Shown here in pieces: positions 33,640 through 45,177 of a DNA stretch of 64,000 bases (the stretch's first letter is position 1; each line of letters opens with the position of its first letter). A program made the position numbers and the translations under genes. The stretch is taken from positions 2,728,001 to 2,792,000 of the forward strand of contig JASJZH010000002.1 in assembly GCA_037178975.1 (NCBI GenBank), given 5' to 3'. The stretch comes from Oscheius tipulae (Eukaryota > Nematoda > Chromadorea > Rhabditida > Rhabditidae). The notes under the pieces are model-generated. The model worked only from the letters and a program-made list of their open reading frames with translations, made no database searches and had not been told where the DNA came from.

Positions 33640-36600
33640 CTAAGGGTAAACTATTCCGTAGGTCAGGGACGGTTCCAGCTGGAATTGGAACTCATTTAGG
33701 GCGTCCAGGAGTCTGGAGAGGTAAGTCAGATGGGCTGGGGTTCGAAGGAAGGAGGGGTCTTCGTAGAGTTCTTTGGTTATCGGGGTCCAGGCCATGAGTT
33801 GGAGGAAGCCGGATAGCATGTGGTCTCTGAAAATAAGACTGTCTCTGTCACTGTCACTCTCTACATACCTAATAGAGATGAGTACAAACACATGGAACTT
33901 TCCATCCTTTCCCAGCGCGCTCTTCTCCGAAATCTTCTTACACAACTTCAGAGAATAGGTGATGAGCTCCCTCTGGGCGCGAGACAGTCTCTCATGCTCT
34001 CCACGACGGAATAGCTCGTAGAACCAGAGTGAGACGCGTTCTGAAAGAGAAACAATGCACTGTCAGCTGATCGTTTGAGAGAGATAGTATCTTAACGGTC
34101 ACGTACCGACATAGTCCCATGGGTAGTGTTGTCGGAACATGCGAAGAGTCCACCCGGGTTCAGTTCGACCGTATTGGAAGGCTTGTTCCACTGCGGCTAC
34201 TAGTCCATTCTCTCCACAGAGAAGATGGGCCAGCTCGGATTTTAACCTCTTCTCACTATAGAAGTACTTGACCATGGCGTTGACAGACTCTCCCAAGAAG
34301 TGTTGGATCTCTGTGAGTCGCGTCTTCCGATTACTTGAAGAGTCGGAGACCCTTCCAGCTGACGGAGACCGATCTCTCTGGGGTGTCTGACTTCTTGACA
34401 TTGTCCGCCTTCGTCCTCTGGCAGGAGAAGCTGGTGGACAGGTCATGGATTCGGCGCCATTCTCCTCGTCGTAGTAGGGTTCAGCGACTAGGAGTCTCTC
34501 TAAACTGCCGTCATCGACTCCTTTGCCGAAGCCTCTTCCGCAAGGGAACCGGTAAGTCTGGCCCGTGATCTCGTTTCGGACGATCACCTGAAAGATCGTA
34601 CTAATTCCAGAAGCGATGGAGGAACTCACAAAGTCGAGGAACCATTTGGGAGCACGGTCTGCTGAGACAGTATGTCCTATTCGGAGGGTTGACAGGAGAC
34701 CAAGATTCTTGTGCTAAAATGATTTGGATAAGTCTCATCCTCTCTGTCTCTCTGTCTCTGTTTATGTGTTTGTGTCCATCTATATGGTGTTAGTCTTGAC
34801 AAGTCATCATAACTCCAATCTGCAGAAGCAAGTCATTTGGATCGTTTGCTCTCGCCTGGAAAGGTCTTCACTTCCAAGTCTACCCGAGATGACCAAAAGC
34901 ACCGGATCTGCCGTCAGTAGCTCCACGAGGGAAGGAAGTCAGAAGAGGACGAAGAAGGACCTGGACCCGGATGCTGGATTGTGGGAGAGTTATTGCGAGC
35001 TGAAAGACAGGAAGCAGCGGAGCTCGCAGCATCGGAAGAAGATTGGTGGATTCTGTCAGTCGGGACAGGTTGCTCTTCAACTGCTGGCCCTGCTGACCGC
35101 GACCAGCATCACCGCCTTCACCTACATCCAGATGGCCATCGACGAGCATCTCCGCTACCACATTGCCCACTGCTCGATCGAACTGCTCGTCTTGGCCATC
35201 TCCATAAGTGTCGTCGTCCATTCGCGTAGTGCCATGAGGGAAGTGCTCGTCAGTCTCTTCATTGCGGCCATCTTTTGGGACAGCTACCTTCTAGCTTACA
35301 ATCTCGGCGCCCATCTGGATCTTTTCTGTACAACCAAGGAACAGGGAGAGGCCGAGACGGACTGCTACGGCTACTTCAAGATGCATCACCACCTCATCTA
35401 CATGCTCATTCTCGGTCTCTGCTTCCATGCTGTAGGACTTCTGCTGGCCGGCTGCAGTATGTCTCTGCTCTCCCGTGCCGAGAGGGATCATCGCGACGCC
35501 ATCGTCATGCAGGTTACCCTTGAGGAGAGACGTCGCTACAAGAAGTGGTTGAGGAGGAGCAGCAGCAAGGAAAGCAAGTCAAAGAGTTCGAAAAGGAGCA
35601 GCAGCGAGAGGAACAATTCTATGGGACAGTCGAAGAAGAGCAGCACCAAGAAGAGCAAATCCGTCAGACTGTCAAAGAGTTCCAGGAAGAGTCTACGCAC
35701 CGACTAAGGATGCTTGCTGTGGACATGGTCAGTTGAATAAACATTCTGGCTAGCCCTTCTGTCTCTCTGAAAACCTACATCAAACTTGAAGAGCGGAGTG
35801 TTTGCCGGCAAGTTGATAGGCGGGCTGCCACCTAGACTCCCCTCAATTTGTACCCATACAGCTGGAAGTGAGCCCTTCCATCCTCCACCAGCTACTATCA
35901 CAACTTGGTAGTCCATTTCTGAAAGGACTCCAATCCTGTCAAACCCCTGAACTTACTCGTCTTCGTGAAAGTATTGGTAAAGCATCTGAACTGCGCCGCG
36001 TTGAGAGACAGAATATGGTAGAGAAACTGCTCCTTCTCGTCCTCACACCGCGCGAAGGCATACGGCTTGTAGAGTTCAGATAAAAGACGCGAATTGCTGA
36101 GCAACGTGGACAAATGTTTGTGCAGCAGCTTCCTTTCCAACGCCAGTCGGACGAAGGCACGCGCGTACCCGATATCCGTCTTGATCTCGGTCATTCGGAG
36201 CACATTTCTGGAAAGAATCAAGTTCGAACAACAAATTTGGTAGCAAAGTCGAACATGATAAGATCTACACATTTCAAACTATAAAAGTCGGGTGGTCCCA
36301 TAGTATCATCTAATATAAGACAGCTGGCCACTCGATACGCGTACTAGGCCACGAATCTGAGCAACCTGAGTTCGATCCCCGCTGTTGTTTTTCGGGCTTC
36401 TCCAAGGGCGACGAAGCCGTCAAATACTGCTGATAGTTATAAATTGGGCAATAAGAAACGGGACGCTTCTAACGGTAGATGGCTATTTGAACAGTAAGAA
36501 ATAGTCATTGGTCTCATACATGAAATCTGATCTATCAGCTTGAGCCAGATATTTTGCTGTATTGAACGGAATACTGCGGAACAGTAGTGAATCGGAAAGC

Positions 36601-39600
36601 GAATTCTCTCTATTTTTAGCGCAGATAGCGTACGAAATATAGTTGGCAAAACGCGTTGATCCGAGAGGGAGACAGACTGAACCAATACAAAGGCGCGCCC
36701 GATTTTGATTGGCTCTGCACATTTCTGTTCTGTTGATCCAAAAGCGGAGCTAATTGAAGATGGAACTCACTTCAAATCATAGGCGATACTTGTCGGTAAT
36801 GGCGAGAGAACCACTCTCCCTTCAGGACTCCTGGCTCTGCTTTGCGACCTCTTCCTCGGAGAGCTCTCCACACTCGAATAGCCGTCCGAGGCTCCCCAAG
36901 CTGGGTTTGTAAAGTCTAAAAATGTAATTATCTCGTGAAAGTTTCATGCTGGAAAGCGCAAACCGGCCATTAGCGTGTAGAAAAAGCCATGTTAAAAGGT
37001 GAACACTGGGTGAGCATGCCAAACGATCACCTACCACCGATGGAGCTGCTCTTTCTCAAAGACTGTCTCGGGAGGGGTGCTCTGTCCCGACTGGCTGTCC
37101 GGGCCAAAAAAGCTGTGGCTCCTCGTGTCTCGGAACGTCTGTAGGGATGCGGGGGAGGGATTGTGGTCGGTTGGGGAGGCTGTGGCTGGGTATGGGTGGA
37201 GATCTTGTCCGCGAGGAAGTTGGCAGCTCGAAGGATGCTCCTGGACCAGGCAGGCTGGTCCGGATCCTCTTTGGCCTGGCCCAATTCCCTTTGGATTGAC
37301 TCGACTATGTCTGATATAGCTCCTGAGAGATCGTTCTCGTTTCGTGGAAGAATCTTCGGGGCGGGGATCTCCTCGTCTCGACGGCCGATACCTGGACAAT
37401 CACATGACAGCACAAGACAGACACAAGCGCAACGGAAAAATGTGGGGGGAGGCTTCACAACACTGGATGCTCAAATGCGGCCAGATTCTTTGGGATCTTG
37501 ACATTTCACGGAGAGTTACTGTCTCCGTCTGCCTCTCGCTCTCAGTCTCTTAGCAGAAAAGGAGTGGACTTGTTGTAAGACAATTTTCCTTCGACTAAAA
37601 CCCTGGTTTACCCAAGACGAGTGCGCTAACCATTTGGCCACTTGTGTGCAGATTTCCCAGAGACAATACGGGGGCGCGGTTTTTGAACCTAGTGGCAAAC
37701 GCATTCGCTTGGAGTTCACACGTCTCCGAGGGATGCTGGTTCGATCCCCGGCGAGACAAAACTATATTTTTTCCACGTTCTGGTGGTTTTCAAGGGCGCT
37801 GATCACGAATCCGATTTCTATTCACGTTTAAATTGAGTTAAAAGAGCTAGACAAGGCAGCGGAGAAATAAAACTAGCAATCAGGTCGAACGAATGTCTAT
37901 TTGTCTCTCTGTCTCTCCGTGAAAATGCCAAAACGCCCTCATTCTTCATAACATAAGCGCTGTCTTTCTGTCTTACGTTCTAGTCGCTTCCGGAAAACGA
38001 GCCAGGCTAGAGCTAAATGGGAAACGAACTAAAATTCGTATCGAGACCAAGAAATAATGAAATCACGACACTTTTGAAGAAAATGTCATTTAAAATGGCC
38101 AGAAAAGGTACCTGGAGTGAGCATAGAAGCCGACATTGACCTGTAGGTCAAACCCGTCTTTTCTAGGTCTTCGTGTTGCAGGACATACGTCCAGATGGCG
38201 GATTTTCCCTGGAGTTGTGTTAAGCAGAAAAAAAAAACAGGAAAAAGTACCTGTTTCTTATTGACTCCATGGGCCCAAATCCTCTCCAAGAGGTCACAGA
38301 ACGAGGCGACCAGTGTGTTTTCCTCGACGCCAGTGATTCCAGCATCCAGATGGCCTAGCTGGACCGCCTCTTTGCCCATCTTGTCCACTAACATCCTCTT
38401 GGTCTTGCCCTTACTCTCTCGCAAGAGCTGTTCAACGAATTTGAGCTGTTGTTGAGCGATTGTGGTCGGATTGTCTGTTAGAAGAGCGCCACCGTAGGTC
38501 GAAGTTGGTCGGACAGAGGAGGAGGACCCGTTCTGATCGAACTTTTTCGAACGTAGCTTGTTCCTTTGACGCCAAGGGCTCGGGGCTGGACTCACTCCGC
38601 TGAAGCCTTCTAGTAGGGCAATGTTGAGCTCGGGCCAGATTCCGTCGTAGCTGAACAAATTATTTCACTCATTGGTTATGTCTCTCTCTCTCTCTGTCAC
38701 TCACTTCAGAGCAATGGCTCCAGCCAAGTGATGAGGTTCGGGTACCATGTAGTCTAAGGTCTCCTCTCTCTTGTTGATCAGTTCCTCTGAAACTCTCTTG
38801 TTCAGACCAGAACAATCTCTCGACTCACCAGAATGGGCAAAAGGTGGACTGGTCTCGTAGGTAGGTGTTCGGACCATCGACAGACCGAGTTTGTCTCTCA
38901 TCTGGGCAATCCTCGCGTCGAAGAGGACCAATTGCTCATCTGGCGTCTCCCACTGGCCCAGGATCTTGCAGTCGATGAAGGAAGCGAACATCTGGGTTTC
39001 GAGAAAGGCGGCCAGAAATGAGAGATGGCTGTCTGGTTGGTCCGAGAGGAAGGAGGCCTTGTCAAAACAGACCAGACTGTCCCTACAAGTTGGCTTTAGC
39101 ATCGGTCTCTGTCTCTTTTACCTGCTCGCTTCGAACATTTCCCTGTCCGAGAAGCCCTGTCCTCCAACCACAAAATGCTCATAACTGTAGAGCATGCAAA
39201 CGAACCGGTGCAGGACACATTCCCTGACAGCATTGTTCAGCTTCGCGTCCTGAACCTCGCCTTTAACATAAAAATTCAGGGCTCTTTCTACCCTACCCTT
39301 CCGAAAATAAATTTACCCTCCGAAAAAAACCCGCCCGAAAAACACATCGACCTTCTCAGCGACGCCTTCCCAAAGAAGGTCAGAGCAACCCTCTAGATCG
39401 AAAAATGCGAGAATCGAAGTTATCTCTTCGGACGGGTAAGGTAAAGATGATCGAGGGAAAAATGAAAAAACCGACTTGGATTCTACATATCCAGACTAGT
39501 TCCTCTCAAAAACCCTTGTGGTCATATTTCAGACCTTCTACCTTCTTCGGACGGGCCAAATTCAAATCCTAACCTGGAAGTATTGCTTGCAGACGGGCGA

Positions 39601-42600
39601 ATTCGTGTACATGTCACTCGTCGTGAGCTCATTTTCGATCTCTCCCAGCTGGACCTCGACTCCGGCTCGCCTAGCGATCGCAGCTACTCGGGCCAGGGTC
39701 GAGTTGTTCTTGAGAACGTCGTCGAGTGGTAGAGGCTGGAGGTCGGCTCGGTTTAGACGAGAAGATAGCCCTTCCAGGTCATCCAGTCCATCATCCAGGT
39801 CGAAGGATCGACTCATTCTCTTGGCTGACCACTCCTCTGTCCTCAACCCATTGCCGCTTCTCAAAGGAACACCGCCAATTGTGGCTGTGGAGCCGTTCAT
39901 GGTCGTATTGAAGGAGTACCTGAAACATTTCACACTGATCCAATATCTTTCGCAAAGGAATACAAACTCCCGCTTATACCTGTTTCCAACGAAATATCTT
40001 TCGCAAAGGAATACAAACTCCCGCTTATATCTGTTTCCAACGAAAAGCGATACCTGAATTTGAATGCTCGCCGTCTTTTTTTGTTTCCCGATATTCGACT
40101 TGGAGATTTAGCTGTTTCAAAATTGAAAAGTTCGTAACTCAAAAAGTCAAAAAGTTGAAATTTGGGAAAATGACTTCAGATAATCATCTCAGGTAGTCCA
40201 AATCCTGTTCAAATTTGAGCAAAATACATGAGATAGAGTACGCTAAATGGGCGCCGCGCGCTGTGCCGGGTGACGTAAGCTTTTCGCTTTTTTTGCCGAT
40301 TTTTTCCTTGCCAAACATTTGTCATTTTCTGATTGCTTGGTCCCGAAATCTGTTATTTTCCACCACGTCTCTCCCCTCTCTGTCTCTCACTTCTTACCTG
40401 TCAACAGCCTTCCTGATCTCCGAGCACAGGTCCTTGAATCCCGGGAACAGCGGCAAGTCTTCCGGCAGCTCTATCCTTCCACTATCCACGTCCAGAACGC
40501 AGACATTCGATTGGAACAGACTTTCCGGAACGGTCTCCTCATAGCACCAGCCCATAACATAGGGAACCGGTGCCTCGAGGAATTTCAATTGTGCCGCGGG
40601 CAGAATGGGAACGTAGACAAGTGACCAACGGAATGGGAAAGCCAGAATTGACAGGGCTTCGCAGACACACATCAGGAGGGAGTATTCTAGAAAAAACACG
40701 TCCTTGTAAAATAGATCGAAAAGCCAACCTTTGGAGCAGATCAAAATTTGATGTTCTAGCAGGAAGCAGGTGAAGAGTCTGACAAACTTTTCGACGGATA
40801 TGTGCTGAAAATCCCAGAAAATCCCCAGAAAATGACTAGAGTACCTGGAAAAGTGTCCTGAAAGAGTTGTCAAACAGAGGTAGTTCCTGTAGTCCGGGTC
40901 GTTGGACGATCACGGTCGATTCGAGGAAGGAGACCTGCAAGTTCATTCTCTATGTCTCTTTCTCTCCTACCTTCAAAGTCGTTCCCGGTGACGGCAGTGG
41001 AATTTCGTTCAGTAGCCAGAAAATGTAACTCTCCAATGGAAGCTGTGGTGCCATGGAACTTCTCACTATATCATACAACTTTTGAAGGATGACTTTCGGT
41101 GCTTCGACGAGAGGAAGTCTAGTGATCAGGCACAGGGATTTTGTACTGAAAATAAGCGGAGGAATTCAAAAAGATTGAAAAGACTTACATGAAGAGGAGG
41201 TTGTGGCTGCCGCCATCGTAGTAGGAGACCCGTTTACAACGGTCACGACGTCCTCTAGGCAGAGTGTGGGTACCTCCTAAAAGTTTACGATATTTTCGTA
41301 CTTCGGGCAGGCATCCATGGAAATGATCGACAGTCTCATACTATCGGTCATCCAATCCCCTCTAGGCGTATGCATTTGAGAATATTTCTCCGATATTTCT
41401 CCGACATTTCTCTCCAAAACACGCGCATGGCGCCCGATGTTTGCTCCCCTCTAGTGTGTTCGCAGCTGCTCGTTCACCTTGTTACAAGAAAGGATGGCAT
41501 CCAGAGACCGATTCGTCCCGGAATCCGATCCAGTAATGGCACACAATACTTCGTAAGTTTGCCCTGCATTATATTGTTTTCGTTTAGAAACACCAACAGT
41601 CTTTCCACTGTGACGGAGATGAACAGAGCTTCTGGTAAGTACGTGTTTAGTTCAAGACATTGGGGCATTTTTGTGACTCGCCCTTCAAATATACGAAACA
41701 TTCCCCTCTACTATATTTTTCTTTTAGCAGCTTTATCTTCTTCAGCCTCGGCCACTATCGATGACGCAAATGTCACTTACTTCGTGGCACCGGTCAGAGA
41801 TTCGAATCCGGATGAGGAACCAGAGTATTTTGCCTAGAGTAACTCGAAAAAAACCTGTGTTTTTAGCCACATCGGGTCTAACCAGTCAGAGGAGACTGAG
41901 CAGGTTGGTGAGCGACTTCAGGGAATTCGGAAAGATACAATTTCTGAGCCCTGTATGCGGAAGGATGTAAGTATTTTACACTGTAAGTACAGAGAGAAAA
42001 ACCGTGCTTTTCAGGCCTCCGCTGACGACAAGATCAAGGCGCTCACGGAGCCAACTGTCTGTACCGAAGACTGTAAACTAAAGAAGTCTCCCAGAAGTAA
42101 GTATAAAGTCTAGTTGATAAGTTTCGTGTTTAGCCATTTTCGACTACGAAGCTGCCATCAGGCACCATCTATTGCGTCTACAAACTCACTTGGAGGCAAA
42201 GAATACAACGATTTGGACTCGGAAGGAGCTTGATGTGGTCGGAAAAAGGCAGAAGAAAAAGCCTTACCAGGTTGAGGAGCCGAAGGTGACTGAAGGAGAA
42301 GAAACTGAAGCAGCCAAGAAAAAGAAGATCTACTGGGAAGGAAAAGAAAGTATGGATAAAATGGACGTGCTCCTCGAAAAGCTCTATGATGACCTCCCCG
42401 AACTTCTTGATAAGCTCCAGAAATGGATCTCTAAAGAATCATATTTATACCATCTACTCTCCACCAGGGACCAATGTGAGCACTTTTCTCCAAAAAATAC
42501 CGTACAAATCTAGTCTGGCCATCCAAAAAATTTCTGTCCGATGACCCGATCATCGACGAATTGAAGAATGTCATAGCTGACAAAGTTGGTACTCTGAATC

Positions 42601-45177
42601 GAGATGACAAGAAGGAAAAGAAGAAGAAGGCAAACAGTCAAGGATCTATACTCTTTCGCTGTAAGGACAAAATGTTCAAAAACTGTTTCGAAGTGGTGGG
42701 TTTTAATAGGTTGTTAAAAAAACTTGACATCTAGTTTCATTTTCACGGAAAAGAGTTGACAGATCTTATCAACACGCTACTGGACTTGAAATTAGGAGAA
42801 GTCGAGCCGCCTCAGGCTAAACGCAAACGACTATTTGAAGAAGAAGAGATCCAAAACGAAGTGATGGTGAGTACTTTTTGTGATTATGAGTTTAAATATC
42901 TATTTTTAGAGGAATATTAAGATCTGTTCTCGTCCAGTACAGTCTACACCTATGTTGGTCGAAGTTATTTTAAAAGGTTTGTCTAGGATCTTAACTCGAA
43001 ATTATCAAGTTTGCGACTGTAGTTAAGGATCCCACATTTCTTGTCGTATTTCGAGGATCTTAAAGTTTTCAGAACTAGGGATGCAACTAAGCAGCAATCT
43101 AGTGCCCCTCACTTACGAACAGTTGGAACAGGCCCTAGGACAAGACATTCGTCCAATCTTAAGAGAATTCCTGATGGATCCGACGCAAACAGTTGAAAAT
43201 ACTGTCAGAGGTAAAAACTCATTTCGTCTCTTGTAAAATAGAAGGTTTAGGACTCGTCCAGCTGAGCAACAACCAGTTCATTCAGTCTCGTACACTTGAC
43301 ACAACAGTTCTTCTCGTCGCCCTGAGGGAACCAATTGTTTGGAGGACGATCATTTTTGACTGGCTGGCTGAGAGAAGAATGGATTTTTCTGCTGCGATGC
43401 CAGTCGCTACAATGGAAGGGCCGCAAGACGAAGATTTACAAATCACTTCAGTTTACGATGACGGTTCCATTTGCAAGACGGTATGCTATTTTTTGGTGTT
43501 TGGTTAAAAAGGTAGCTTGACTCTTTTTTGTTTAACCAAACTACTGTATAAACTGTAATAGAAGCCCATGTTTTTTAGGACGAAAGACGACATTTTCGAT
43601 CATGGTCTGCTCTATAACTGCAGAACATTTAAAACATCAAAAAAGCTGTCTTCCATCCGAAAAATTTGTGCACGCAATTGCGTAGTCAGCTTCGTAACCC
43701 TGTGTTTCAATTAGAGCTTTTACGGTATGATGAAATTTGTCTGCGACGGAATTCTCATCTACAATACTGCGCAGCCCTAATAAAAATATTCCAGACCAGT
43801 ACAACGACTCTAAATGATATACGTCAAGTACCCGGGGAAAAGAATGACGATGATTCCCTGGAGGGTAAACACACTTACAGTCCTACTGGCGTTCAGAAGG
43901 AGCAATCGGTCGATCTGTCTTCGAAGAACTCCACGATTCCGCCATTGACAAGCTGTTTCAACGGACCTACTTCGCCTCTCACGACGGAAGAGTACTATGC
44001 TCTTATGAACTGGGATCCAGTCCTTCAGCCTCTGTCCAGCACTGGCGATGCGACTGTTGGGCCCAGTCTGTACAACTACCACGAACTGAATTGTCAACAG
44101 CAAATCATGGGTCAGTTGCACATTCAGAACTGTGAAAATATTTCTTTTCAGAGTCGATGGAATCTGGAGGCTTTGATGAATCCATCAACCAAAATCTGCC
44201 TTTCACGCATCCCGAAGTCTACAACCGAGAGCCGGAGAATTATTACTAGGCGGCTATTCACATCTGTATCTACCAGCACAGATCCTGTTTCTGTTGGATC
44301 AACCAAATGAGTTGTAAAAAAAAATAAGTCGCACCTGACACAGTTCCAGGCGGTAGATGATGCCTCGGTCGATCCCTTGCCTCCTTCGCTGTCAGTTCTT
44401 TCACATGGTTCGTATGTAGAATAAACATAGCTTCGCAGATGGCTGGGTCTTTGACTTCCTGGAATCCTTTTGCTATGGGGTACATTGTGCGAGCCTACCT
44501 CGAAGAATGTGATGACCGTCCCATTGACTCTGCTTCCATCTTCCTTCATATTGGCAAAAGTGTGAAGGAATGGAGAGGGGGGCACATCCTTTTCAGTGAA
44601 GAATCGTAGACCTCGGGGCATGCAGAGCTGAATTGGATTTTGTAGTGTTGTCTATCTGTCTCTGTTTGATCCTTTAACATCGCCTAGTGGCTAACGCATT
44701 CGCTTGGAGTCCACACGCCTCCGAGGGTGGCTGGTTCGATCTCCGGCGATTTTTTCACGTTCTGGTGGTTTTCGAGGGCGCTAATGACGAATCAGACCTC
44801 CGTTTACGCTAGACAGAGCAATAGAACACTTGCCTCTGTCCTTTTAAATTACTTACTGCCAATATCTCCGGACTGAAACGAGCATTCTGTCGCTGATGAG
44901 GGAAATGATGAAGGATCTTTGCCACATAGGATCTCTGGAGAGGTGGGCGAAGTCTCTGGTCCGGTATAGGCAAGTTCCCTTCAGAAAACGACGAGTCCGG
45001 ATAGACATCCTCCTAGAGATGCGTAGTTTGGGAACGAAAAAAAAAGAAAAAAAAATAGCCTTGCACCAGGGGAAGCAAAAATATAGAGAAAGAGCCTACC
45101 TTCAACCCGACTTCCTGATCATATCCGGCTATCACAAAGTAGTCGACCAGAGTCGACTCAGGCTCACTTGGATTCAT
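33640..45177 (-). CDS. DENND5: DENND5-type DENN/RUN/PLAT Rab regulator
   Basis: Twenty-three exons give 1442 aa: 45177-45100, 45012-44857, 44627-44499, 44458-44335, 41276-41189, 41145-40971, 40934-40845, 40804-40729, 40686-40398, 39919-39574, 39249-39122, 39082-38829, 38786-38705, 38650-38251, 38208-38112, 37391-37035, 36915-36771, 36207-35957, 35918-35779, 34713-34630, 34587-34107, 34040-33869, 33826-33640. Domains: DYFVIAGYD start; uDENN ([23 protein letters not shown]); cDENN ([56 protein letters not shown]); dDENN ([23 protein letters not shown]); RUN1 ([36 protein letters not shown]); PLAT; RUN2 ([39 protein letters not shown]). DENND5 proteins are Rab GEF/effectors linking Rab6 and Rab39 to Golgi traffic. 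About 170 residues (exons 16-17) of Ser/Pro-rich linker are extra. Met at 45198 is an alternative start. Introns 4 (3 kb) and 19 (1.1 kb) hold antisense genes. Confidence 0.93.
34889..35707 (+). CDS. four-helix membrane protein with Ser/Lys-rich tail, nested in DENND5 intron 19
   Basis: Single-exon gene of 272 aa. N-terminus [19 protein letters not shown] is cytosolic-like. Four hydrophobic helices follow, around [58 protein letters not shown] and [20 protein letters not shown], giving a tetraspan topology with short loops, one with Cys (LFCTT, TDCYGY). The last about 60 residues are almost all Ser, Lys and Arg ([18 protein letters not shown]), likely phosphorylated. It resembles MARVEL-like tetraspans in layout only; I do not recognise a family. 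AATAAA at 35736-35741. Its 5' end is duplicated at 27765-27913. Confidence 0.82.
   Translation: MTKSTGSAVSSSTREGSQKRTKKDLDPDAGLWESYCELKDRKQRSSQHRKKIGGFCQSGQVALQLLALLTATSITAFTYIQMAIDEHLRYHIAHCSIELLVLAISISVVVHSRSAMREVLVSLFIAAIFWDSYLLAYNLGAHLDLFCTTKEQGEAETDCYGYFKMHHHLIYMLILGLCFHAVGLLLAGCSMSLLSRAERDHRDAIVMQVTLEERRRYKKWLRRSSSKESKSKSSKRSSSERNNSMGQSKKSSTKKSKSVRLSKSSRKSLRTD
36320..36420 (+). repeat. tRNA-derived SINE-like element in DENND5 intron 17
   Basis: A-box-like TGGCCACTCGATACG (from 36325) and a near-consensus B box GAGTTCGATCCCCGC (36369-36382) about 35 nt later, then a T-rich run and TTCTCCAAGGGCGACGAAG. Pol III promoter layout without a foldable tRNA. Confidence 0.45.
37555..37650 (-). 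repeat. degenerate tRNA-like element in DENND5 intron 15
   Basis: On the minus strand AGTGGCCAAATGGTTAGCGC contains a good A box (TGGTTAGCGCA, 37632-37622). The B-box region is degenerate. Probably a decayed tRNA-derived repeat; it is head-to-head with the next element. Confidence 0.35.
37688..37820 (+). repeat. tRNA-derived SINE, copy 1
   Basis: A box TGGCAAACGCATT (37692) and B box GGTTCGATCCC (37738-37748), then a non-tRNA body CACGTTCTGGTGGTTTTC and AAGGGCGCTGATCACGAATC. The whole stretch matches 44686-44805 at roughly 85 percent by eye, including the body, so they are copies of one family. Confidence 0.72.
39943..40044. repeat. 51-bp tandem duplication in DENND5 intron 9
   Basis: Two adjacent near-identical copies starting ATATCTTTCGCAAAGGAATA at 39943 and 39994 and ending GTTTCCAACGAA; they differ by one base (CTTATACC versus CTTATATC). 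Only two copies, so not an array. Confidence 0.85.
41494..44249 (+). CDS. unidentified multi-exon protein nested in DENND5 intron 4
   Basis: About 14 exons on the strand opposite DENND5: 41494-41552, 41588-41634, 41728-41824, 41867-41966, 42015-42096, 42134-42475, 42514-42695, 42735-42866, 42910-42976, 43073-43210, 43242-43480, 43579-43681, 43795-44110, 44152-44249. The first eleven join in frame (about 495 aa): start [18 protein letters not shown], a helical charged middle ([37 protein letters not shown]), then [20 protein letters not shown]. The last two exons are also in frame with each other and end [14 protein letters not shown]. Joining exon 11 to 12 by the obvious splice sites shifts the frame, giving a stop 12 codons later; either a different acceptor (43587) and donor are used, or the gene carries a one-base lesion. 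No domain is recognised; it looks nuclear/coiled rather than membrane or secreted. Confidence 0.6.
44686..44805 (+). repeat. tRNA-derived SINE, copy 2
   Basis: A box TGGCTAACGCATT (44688-44700), B box GGTTCGATCTC (44733-44743), then TTTTTTCACGTTCTGGTGG and TTTTCGAGGGCGCTAATGAC. Matches copy 1 at 37688-37820 along its length. Lies in DENND5 intron 2. Confidence 0.72.

Noticed and set aside
39943-40044. CRISPR-like or satellite repeat
   Set aside because: Only two directly adjacent copies of 51 bp with no spacers; a simple tandem duplication in an intron of a eukaryotic gene.
41276-41354. Start codon [18 protein letters not shown] as the N-terminus of DENND5
   Set aside because: The true N-terminal exons with the DYFVIAGYD and uDENN motifs were found 3 kb upstream (45177-44335); exon 44458-44335 joins exon 41276 in phase and restores the family's GTHTLPRGR motif.
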